From NCBI GenBank assembly GCA_031289065.1, contig JAITQI010000108.1, positions 1-10,483 on the forward strand: a stretch of DNA of 10,483 nucleotides, in the 5' to 3' direction. The notes beneath the pieces were generated by a model, which was not told the origin of the DNA, did not search any database, and was given only the letters and a program-made list of their open reading frames with translations. Within the stretch, counting starts at the first letter, position 1. Every line of letters starts with the position of its first letter. This stretch comes from Oscillospiraceae bacterium (GTDB lineage Bacteria; Bacillota; Clostridia; Oscillospirales; UBA929). The position numbers and the translations under genes were made by a program. Shown here one piece after another: positions 1 to 4,152 of the stretch.

Positions 1-406
1 CTTCCTCCATGCCCTCCACGATTTCCTCCTCCACCGCGTCAACGCAGTCGATGAGGGTGACGATTTTCATGTTCGCGGTATCCATAGAGTCGAGAATGCC
101 CGTCACCCACTCGTCGGACTCGCCGCCCACATAGATGAACAGGTCGCAGTTTTGGATTTTGATCACGTCCTGGGGCGTCGGCTCAAAGGAGTGACTCTCA
201 GCGGCGGGGGGCAGCAGCATGGTGATGTCGGCCCGGTCGCCCGCGATGACCCGGGCGAAGTCAAAGGGCGTGAAAATGGTGGCCACGACGCTGAGCCCTT
301 CCGTCCCCGCGCCGGGGCTCGCCGCCGGCCCGCAGCCGGTCAGCGGCGTCACCGCCAACAGAACGGCCAGCAGAAGAACCGGCAGGGGAGAAGCGAATCG
401 TTTCAT
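1..406 (-). CDS. Metal (zinc/manganese) ABC transporter substrate-binding lipoprotein, N-terminal part
   Basis: This is the solute-binding protein of an ABC importer of the ZnuA/AdcA/MntA family (cluster A-1), which holds Zn2+ or Mn2+ outside the membrane and hands it to the permease. The frame opens at ATG 404-406 behind an AAGGAG site at 413-419 and stays open to the window edge, giving 135 residues. It begins MKRFASPLPVLLLAVLLAVT, a lipoprotein signal with lipobox LTGC (Cys25), then SVVATIFTPFDFARVIAGD, the usual start of the mature fold, and SHSFEPTPQD, whose His72 matches the first metal ligand of the family. It is followed by NCDLFIYVGGESDEW, also typical. The C-terminal half, including the His-rich loop that would help separate zinc from manganese binders, lies outside the window. 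The small membrane protein at 540-881 is upstream in the same direction. Zinc is my preferred substrate; that is inference. Confidence 0.9.
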   Translation of the reverse strand, partial: MKRFASPLPVLLLAVLLAVTPLTGCGPAASPGAGTEGLSVVATIFTPFDFARVIAGDRADITMLLPPAAESHSFEPTPQDVIKIQNCDLFIYVGGESDEWVTGILDSMDTANMKIVTLIDCVDAVEEEIVEGMEE

Positions 407-539
407 GTAAACTCTCCTTGTGTTTTTGATTTGGGACACAAAAATACCGCGGAGAAACATCAACCACACCCGGGCCAACGCGGCGTCAAAACGCCGGACG
501 CTCGACCCGTAGGCAACGAAATCCCTCGCGGAGAGTTTT
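407..539 (-). other. Intercistronic leader of the metal-binding lipoprotein gene
   Basis: This is a 133-base spacer inside the minus-strand metal operon. It holds a perfect 6-pair hairpin (CGGCGT, loop CAAA, ACGCCG) at 481-496, with no T-run after it on the minus strand. A second inverted repeat, TTGTGT/ACACAA at 418-423 and 436-441, overlaps the ribosome binding site of the lipoprotein gene. I found no convincing promoter here, so the two genes are probably one transcript. The hairpins could stabilise, process or attenuate it; nothing in the sequence decides between these. Confidence 0.4.
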
Positions 540-881
540 TCAGCGGTTCAGCCTGATTTTCGCGCTGACAAGGGTACATCGGCTCCCGCCGAAGACAACT
601 GGCTTGAGCACGGCCAAAAGGGCGAACAGCATCCCAAACGCCAAGACGACGGCGACGGCCCCCGTCCCCAGTTGTCGGCGCAGGTTCTCGGCCACCGCGA
701 TATGGGCGCAGGTCGCGCAACTTCCCTCGGGGCCGTTGTGATCATGGGTGTGGTTCAGATGGGTATAGACAAAGACCGCCGCGAGAAGGGACACGGCGAT
801 GAATACCAGGCAAAGCGCCAGCGCGGTCAGTCGTTTGACCGGCCGTGTTTTCATATGGGGAACACACGCCGCGCAGGGCAT
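540..881 (-). CDS. Small two-helix membrane protein with Cys and His motifs, in the metal-uptake operon
   Basis: This 113-residue protein has two predicted membrane helices (about residues 18-40 and 74-95). Between them lies a short loop, HTHDHNGPEGSCATCAH, rich in His, Asp and Cys and with a CxxC motif. A second CxxC (CAAC) sits at residues 3-6. Small proteins of this layout often lie beside zinc ABC transporter genes in Firmicutes; as far as I know they have no established function. The start is placed at ATG 879-881 because an AGGGGG-like ribosome binding site lies about 10 bases upstream. A TTG two codons earlier (885-887) and an internal ATG (852-854) without a good site are alternatives. 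It is first in the operon, 133 bases before the metal-binding lipoprotein. The loop could bind or sense a metal such as Zn2+ at the membrane; that is inference from residues and neighbour. Confidence 0.72.
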   Translation of the reverse strand: MPCAACVPHMKTRPVKRLTALALCLVFIAVSLLAAVFVYTHLNHTHDHNGPEGSCATCAHIAVAENLRRQLGTGAVAVVLAFGMLFALLAVLKPVVFGGSRCTLVSAKIRLNR

Positions 882-947
882 AGACAAGCCACCCCCTTCA
901 GAGGTCAGCGGTCAACGGTTGGAGGTTAGACGTCAGATGGCGGACGG

Positions 948-974
948 CGCCCCGACGGGGCGGAATAAATCCGC
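948..974. promoter_or_regulatory. Two adjoining palindromes just downstream of the metal-operon promoter
   Basis: CGCCCCG-A-CGGGGCG (948-962) is a perfect 15-base palindrome. It overlaps GCGGA-ATAAA-TCCGC (960-974), with 5-base arms. On the minus strand they fall at roughly +3 to +29 of the transcript expected from the promoter at 984-1012, a good place for an operator or a leader hairpin. They do not match the Zur or Fur box patterns I know, so the regulator is not named. Confidence 0.35.
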
Positions 975-983
975 GTCTTCCTT

Positions 984-1012
984 ATGGTAACAGGGCCGCG
1001 CCCAAATGTCAA
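984..1012 (-). promoter_or_regulatory. Sigma-A-type promoter of the metal-uptake operon
   Basis: Read on the minus strand, a perfect -35 TTGACA (1007-1012) is followed after exactly 17 bases by the -10 TACCAT (984-989). The expected start is near 977, giving a leader of about 95 bases before the membrane protein gene at 881. It is back to back with the plus-strand promoter at 1046-1074. Confidence 0.8.
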
Positions 1013-1045
1013 GCGAAGCGGGGGGCCTTTCGGCGGATTTACGCG

Positions 1046-1074
1046 TTGACAATTGGGAAAGAATCTGTTAGCAT
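1046..1074 (+). promoter_or_regulatory. Sigma-A-type promoter of the MATE efflux gene
   Basis: A perfect -35 TTGACA (1046-1051), a 17-base spacer and the -10 TAGCAT (1069-1074) predict a transcript start near 1081. The leader is short, about 28 bases, and holds the AAGGAGG ribosome binding site at 1091-1097. Confidence 0.8.
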
Positions 1075-1108
1075 AAATCTGCCCAAGACGAAGGAGGCTG
1101 CCGCCCTC

Positions 1109-2509
1109 ATGCCGAGTGCCATGGAACGAAACCTCTCCGAGGGGCACGTCCTGAGAACGCTGCTCCGCTTTGCCCTGCCCTTTATTGCGTCCAACATGGT
1201 GCAATCCTTCTACAATGTGGCCGACATGCTCATCGTGGGCTGGTTCGCCGGGCCGAACAGCATGTCGGGGGTCAACATCGGCGGGCAGATCACTTTTATT
1301 TTGACAAACATCATCATCGGGCTGTGCATGGGCGCAACGGCGCTCATCGGCCAGTATATGGGCGCGGGCAACCGCAAGGCGCTGGAAAAGGTCACCTCCA
1401 CCATCATCACTCTGCTGGTGGTCGGGGCGGCCGTCATCACAGCGCTCATGCTGGTCTTGAAACGGCCCATGCTGCTTCTGATGCAGACGCCGACGGAATC
1501 CTATTTTGAAAGCGACCGCTACCTGACCGTGACCGTCATCGGCCTGGTCTTCATTTTCGGCTACAACGCCCTGAGCGCCATCCTGCGCGGCATGGGGGAC
1601 TCCAAGCACCCTTTTTATTTTGTGCTCACCGCCTGCGTGACCAATATCGCGCTGGATTTCCTGTTTGTGGCGGGCTTCCACTGGGCCTCCTTCGGCGCGG
1701 CGCTGGCCACCATCATTTCCCAGGCCATCAGCATGTTTTTGTGCATCAGCTTCATGATCCGCAACCGGTTTCATTTCGACTTCAAATTTCGTTCCTTTGC
1801 CATCGACCGGGCGCAGTGCAAGCTCATCTTTAAGATCGGGCTGCCCACCGCCGTCCAAAACGGCGTGACCAGCCTGTCTTTCCTGTTTCTCACCGCCATC
1901 GTCAACATTGTCGGCGGCGTGAACGCCTCGGCGGGTGTGGGCGCGGTGGGCAAATTCAACAGCTTCGCCTTCATGCCGGCCGCCGCCATCAGCGCGTCGG
2001 TGTCCACCATGAGCGCCCAAAACATCGGCGCGGGCCGCATGGACAGGGCGATCAAATCCTGTTGGCAGGGCTGTCTGCTGGCCGCCGTGATCACCTACGC
2101 GTTTTTTGCCCTGGTGCAGCTGTTCCCCGACCAGATCGTGGCCCTGTTCAGCGACGATAGAAACGTCATCGAAGCCGGGGCGCTCTACCTGAAAAGTTTC
2201 AGCTTCGACTTCTTGCTCATCCCGTTTATCTTCTGCCTCAACAGCTTTTTGATCGGCGGTGGACACTCGGTGTTCTCCCTGTTCACCGGTATGTTGTCCG
2301 CCGTGCTGCTACGGGTGCCGGTCTGCTACCTGATCGGCGTCACCCTGGGTCAAGGCCTGTACGGCGTCGGCTGGGGCGCCCCGGCCGCCAGCACGGGGGC
2401 GCTGATAGCCATTGCCATCTTCATGCTGTCCGGGCGCTGGAAACACAACGCCATCCAAGCCGCCGACCCGCCGGAAGACCTGGAAGCCCGGTTGGAAACG
2501 GACACATAA
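1109..2509 (+). CDS. MATE family multidrug/metabolite efflux transporter
   Basis: This 466-residue inner-membrane protein belongs to the MATE family (COG0534, NorM/DinF-like), whose members export drugs or metabolites in exchange for Na+ or H+. The length and roughly twelve hydrophobic helices fit the family. The opening is typical: SEGHVLRTLLRFALPFIASN, then QSFYNVADMLIVGWF in helix 1. LSAILRGMGDSKHPF and a related stretch in the second half reflect the internal duplication of the fold. The start is set at ATG 1109 because AAGGAGG (1091-1097) lies 11 bases upstream; the frame is open further up, but that part covers the promoter. ATG 1121 is too far from the site. It stands alone, divergent from the metal-uptake operon, and the tRNA-Arg promoter begins 15 bases after its stop. 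The substrate cannot be told from sequence. Confidence 0.92.
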   Translation: MPSAMERNLSEGHVLRTLLRFALPFIASNMVQSFYNVADMLIVGWFAGPNSMSGVNIGGQITFILTNIIIGLCMGATALIGQYMGAGNRKALEKVTSTIITLLVVGAAVITALMLVLKRPMLLLMQTPTESYFESDRYLTVTVIGLVFIFGYNALSAILRGMGDSKHPFYFVLTACVTNIALDFLFVAGFHWASFGAALATIISQAISMFLCISFMIRNRFHFDFKFRSFAIDRAQCKLIFKIGLPTAVQNGVTSLSFLFLTAIVNIVGGVNASAGVGAVGKFNSFAFMPAAAISASVSTMSAQNIGAGRMDRAIKSCWQGCLLAAVITYAFFALVQLFPDQIVALFSDDRNVIEAGALYLKSFSFDFLLIPFIFCLNSFLIGGGHSVFSLFTGMLSAVLLRVPVCYLIGVTLGQGLYGVGWGAPAASTGALIAIAIFMLSGRWKHNAIQAADPPEDLEARLETDT

Positions 2510-2524
2510 TCGGATTCTTGCCTC

Positions 2525-2553
2525 TTGCAATCCGGCCTGATCTGTGGTATAAA
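2525..2553 (+). promoter_or_regulatory. Promoter of the tRNA-Arg gene
   Basis: The -35 TTGCAA (2525-2530), a 17-base spacer and the -10 TATAAA (2548-2553) predict a start near 2560, about 70 bases before the mature tRNA. The weak inverted repeat CGGATT/AATCCG (2511-2516 and 2529-2534) overlaps the -35 and could serve the end of the MATE transcript, but it has no T-run. Confidence 0.65.
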
Positions 2554-2629
2554 TAGGGACGGCAGAGGTGCCCCGGCGCGAAACTGTCCGGCGCGGCGGC
2601 GGTCTCTGGGGATGTCTTCTCGGCAATGT

Positions 2630-2705
2630 GCGCCTGTGGCTCAATGGATAGAGCATCAGATTCCGGTTCTGAGGGTTGGGGGTTCGAGTCCCTTCAGGCG
2701 TGCCA
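2630..2705 (+). tRNA. tRNA-Arg (anticodon CCG)
   Basis: A complete 76-base cloverleaf can be folded by eye. The acceptor stem is GCGCCTG with CAGGCGT (closing pair G-U). The D arm is GCTC-AATGGATA-GAGC. The anticodon stem TCAGA/TCTGA encloses the 7-base loop TTCCGGT, placing anticodon CCG at 34-36. The variable loop is GGGTT, and the T arm GGGGG-TTCGAGT-CCCTT has two G-U pairs. The discriminator is G and CCA is encoded (2703-2705). It reads CGG arginine codons, which are frequent in the GC-rich genes around it. It has its own promoter and is followed directly by a long hairpin. Confidence 0.97.
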
Positions 2706-2765
2706 GCTTTCACACAAGCCCGGTTTTTTGGCCTTGCGCCGAAAAACCGGGCTTGTGTGAAAGCT
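2705..2765. terminator. Long perfect hairpin directly at the tRNA 3' end, probable terminator
   Basis: A 24-base arm (2705-2728) is repeated perfectly inverted at 2742-2765 around a 13-base centre that itself holds GGC-CTTGC-GCC. The left arm starts on the last A of the tRNA CCA. The order is unusual for a terminator: the T-run is on the 5' side near the tip and the A-run on the 3' side, so the GC part CCCGG/CCGGG followed by CTTGTGTG would have to do the work. It ends transcription of the tRNA most likely. A small palindromic repeat element is the alternative. Confidence 0.6.
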
Positions 2766-2803
2766 ATCCAAGACACATATCCGTCGCTGTATAAAAAACC
2801 AAC

Positions 2804-2832
2804 TTGACTAACATGGTCTGTTGTGGTATACT
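2804..2832 (+). promoter_or_regulatory. Promoter of the toxin-antitoxin module
   Basis: The -35 TTGACT (2804-2809), a 17-base spacer and the -10 TATACT (2827-2832) give a start near 2839. The short inverted repeat GTAT/ATAC (2826-2829 and 2837-2840) spans the -10 and start site, where antitoxins of this kind usually bind to repress their own operon. The repeat is too short to be sure. Confidence 0.8.
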
Positions 2833-2867
2833 GAAGATACAATCACTTCGGTCAAGGAGGACGGCGG

Positions 2868-3107
2868 ATGAAAACCATACCTCTCGCGGAAGCGAAAACC
2901 CATTTTTCGGCTGTCATGAAGGACGTTGAGCAGGGGCACGAGGTCGCCATTTCCTATGGAAAAAAGAGGAAGACCGTGGCCGTCATCGTCCCCTATGAAG
3001 CGTGGAAAAAGACAAAAAAACGTCAGCTTGGCACCTTGAAGGACCGGGGAACGGTGCTGTTTTCCGCCGATTACGCCATGTCCGACGGGGAGTTGCTGGG
3101 TTTATGA
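2868..3107 (+). CDS. Antitoxin of the Phd/YefM family
   Basis: This 79-residue protein has the Phd/YefM layout. The N-terminal DNA-binding part reads MKTIPLAEAKTHFSAVMKDV, then EVAISYGKKRKTVAVIVPYEAW, the usual strand-turn-strand ending in a PYEAW-type motif. The C-terminal tail, with FSADYAMSDGELLGL, matches the toxin-binding tails of this family (commonly ending in ELLGL). It would neutralise the PIN toxin by binding it and repress the shared promoter as a complex. AAGGAGG at 2854-2860 lies 7 bases before the ATG. Its stop overlaps the toxin start as ATGA, which suggests coupled translation with the antitoxin made first. Confidence 0.9.
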   Translation: MKTIPLAEAKTHFSAVMKDVEQGHEVAISYGKKRKTVAVIVPYEAWKKTKKRQLGTLKDRGTVLFSADYAMSDGELLGL

Positions 3108-3499
3108 GATACCTTGTTGACACCCATGTGCTGTTGTGGTCTTTTTTTGAGCCCGAACGCCTGTCGGAACCCATACAAGCCATTCTGCTGGAAGAGGAAA
3201 CCGAGATTTACTACAGCCCGGTCAGCCTGTGGGAAATCTCCATCAAGTATGGACTAAAAAAGCTCTCCCTGCATGGTTTGACCCCTGAAGACTTCTTTGC
3301 GGCGTTGGACACAAGCTACTATATATGCACGGAAATCCGTCCCCTTGACGCGATCTCAGCGTACAGACTCCCGCCCCACCACAAAGACCCCTTTAACCGG
3401 TTTTTGATCTGGGAAGCGATCCGGAATGACTTCACCCTGTTGAGCGTTGACCGTGCGGCCGACGCCTACACAAAAGAGGGGCTGAAGATCGTCCGCTGA
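3104..3499 (+). CDS. PIN-domain toxin, VapC-like ribonuclease
   Basis: This 131-residue protein is a PIN-domain toxin of the COG3744 type, which in VapC relatives cleaves RNA with Mg2+ or Mn2+ held by acidic residues. The acidic positions are visible: Asp6 in MRYLVDTHVLLW, Glu44 in SPVSLWEISIK, Asp95 in HHKDPFNRFLIWEA, and Asp116 in LLSVDRAADAY. Many relatives have DPFDR where this has DPFNR, so one acidic side chain is an Asn; this variant is probably normal in the subgroup and activity is likely kept. The start is the ATG overlapping the antitoxin stop (ATGA at 3104-3107). The frame is open upstream, but that would read through the antitoxin gene. Its target RNA is unknown. Confidence 0.9.
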   Translation: MRYLVDTHVLLWSFFEPERLSEPIQAILLEEETEIYYSPVSLWEISIKYGLKKLSLHGLTPEDFFAALDTSYYICTEIRPLDAISAYRLPPHHKDPFNRFLIWEAIRNDFTLLSVDRAADAYTKEGLKIVR

Positions 3500-3536
3500 A
3501 CCCAAAATCCCACCGCGCCCACACCCCAAAATGGGC

Positions 3537-3565
3537 TTGACAACCCGCCCCACCGGGCGTATACT
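3537..3565 (+). promoter_or_regulatory. Promoter of the M-box/mgtA transcript
   Basis: A perfect -35 TTGACA (3537-3542), a 17-base spacer and the near-perfect -10 TATACT (3560-3565) predict a start near 3572. The spacer contains an inverted repeat (CGCCC, CACC, GGGCG) that could be a protein-binding site or chance in GC-rich DNA. The leader to mgtA is about 580 bases. Confidence 0.88.
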
Positions 3566-3596
3566 GGACAAGTAAACAGGAAAGATTTCTCGGAAA

Positions 3597-3744
3597 CCGT
3601 TTCGGTAGGTAAGGCTACCACAGGGATACGGGTTGCTGCCGCAGAATGGTGGAGACACCATGAGCAGGTAAACAGTCCATGTCGAAACCAAGGCATGGAA
3701 TAATGCAATTTCATCGCCCTGTGAAGCTAAAACTTGTACGATGG
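3597..3744 (+). promoter_or_regulatory. M-box (ykoK-type) Mg2+ riboswitch
   Basis: The RNA follows the Bacillus M-box block by block: GGTAGGTAAGGCTACC, then GGATACGGGTTGCTGCCG, a GGTGGAGACACC hairpin, GAGCAGGTAAACAG, a stem TCCATG/CATGGA (3677-3697), TAATGCAATTTCAT, and finally GTGAAGCTA with TGTACGATGG closing the outer stem. The known M-box binds several Mg2+ ions and folds so that a terminator can form when Mg2+ is plentiful. A terminator hairpin starts 5 bases after it, and the gene downstream is a Mg2+ importer, which fits exactly. The match is by eye from memory of the motif; exact ends may shift by a few bases. Confidence 0.88.
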
Positions 3745-3748
3745 CGGA

Positions 3749-3780
3749 AAAAACGCTTGCCGAAGGGCCGGGCGTTTTTC
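3749..3780 (+). terminator. Riboswitch-controlled intrinsic terminator
   Basis: AAAAACGC (3749-3756) pairs with GCGTTTTT (3772-3779) around a GC-rich 15-base loop, and the T-run forms the end of the stem. It lies directly behind the M-box closing stem, where the expression platform is expected. High Mg2+ should favour it. The run of five T is short, so stopping may be incomplete. Confidence 0.72.
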
Positions 3781-3798
3781 GGGGTGGGGAACTGCGTT

Positions 3799-3840
3799 CC
3801 TCTGCCGTCGTCGCGGGCGATGGCAGGGGTCTTTTGTTTT
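3799..3840 (+). terminator. Second terminator-like hairpin in the mgtA leader
   Basis: A 12-pair stem (3799-3810 with 3818-3829, two wobble pairs) and a 7-base loop are followed by TCTTTTGTTTTG (3830-3841). By shape this is a better intrinsic terminator than the one at 3749-3780. It may be a backup for the riboswitch or answer to a separate signal. Confidence 0.7.
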
Positions 3841-4152
3841 GTCCGGAACATAGAAGAGACGGCGGCGGGTAAAATAAACCCGCCCAGCCGGTCTTTGATC
3901 ATAAATACACTGTGAAACAAGGCAGGTGAACGGAATGGAACCGGGAAGTAGACGCAGCGCCGACCCTGACGGACGGCACCGAAGAGACGCGGCGAAAGGA
4001 ACGGCCACGGGTTCCTTCCGACCGCCTTTGGGGATAGGCTGAATCAATCGTTTGCCCCGGGGAAAACGGTTGGTTCGGCGACCGCCTGACCGTCAGGGGA
4101 CGGGCTGTGCTTCCGGCGCGACCACGCGCATTACGAAGGAGGTGCAGAAACA
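3841..4152 (+). other. Rest of the mgtA leader, with unassigned inverted repeats
   Basis: No convincing protein gene lies here. The stretch has a 7-pair hairpin GGCGGGT/ACCCGCC with a 7-base loop (3864-3884). It also has a perfect 9-base long-range pair CCCTGACGG (3964-3972) with CCGTCAGGG (4090-4098). Inside that pair is a 7-pair hairpin AAGGAAC/GTTCCTT (3996-4017). The 3' strand of the long pair also belongs to a local palindrome, CCTGAC-C-GTCAGG (4085-4097), so two folds compete about 40 bases before the ribosome binding site AAGGAGG (4136-4142). I could not match it to a riboswitch class I know. It may be a second control element or simply GC-rich leader. Confidence 0.4.

Noticed and set aside
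1046..1108. Earlier TTG start for the MATE protein
   Set aside because: The TTG at 1046 is the -35 box of the promoter and lies before the expected transcript start; AAGGAGG at 1091-1097 supports ATG 1109.
926..2266. Long minus-strand open frame (446 codons) opposite the MATE gene
   Set aside because: It lies antisense to a clear MATE gene, has a charged, low-complexity composition rich in His, Gly, Asp and Glu, has no family resemblance and runs through the promoter region. It is a GC-rich shadow.
2630..2765. Phage or island attachment site at tRNA-Arg
   Set aside because: No repeat of the tRNA 3' end and no integrase gene are visible in the window.
3002..3103. Longer N-terminus for the PIN toxin
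   Set aside because: It would be translated from inside the antitoxin gene; the PIN fold begins at MRYLVDTH, and the ATGA overlap is the usual arrangement.
3679..3915. Small plus-strand open frame inside the mgtA leader
   Set aside because: It starts inside the M-box, crosses both terminator hairpins, lacks a ribosome binding site and resembles no protein.
3931..3945. T-box-like sequence (TGGAACCGGG) in the mgtA leader
   Set aside because: It resembles the T-box core TGGAACCGCG but differs in the key end. There is no stem I, no following terminator and no amino-acid or tRNA-synthetase gene downstream.
3943..4030. yybP-ykoY (Mn2+) riboswitch
   Set aside because: AAGTAG and a later ACCGCCTTT recall parts of the motif, but the outer stem does not pair and the conserved inner loops are missing.
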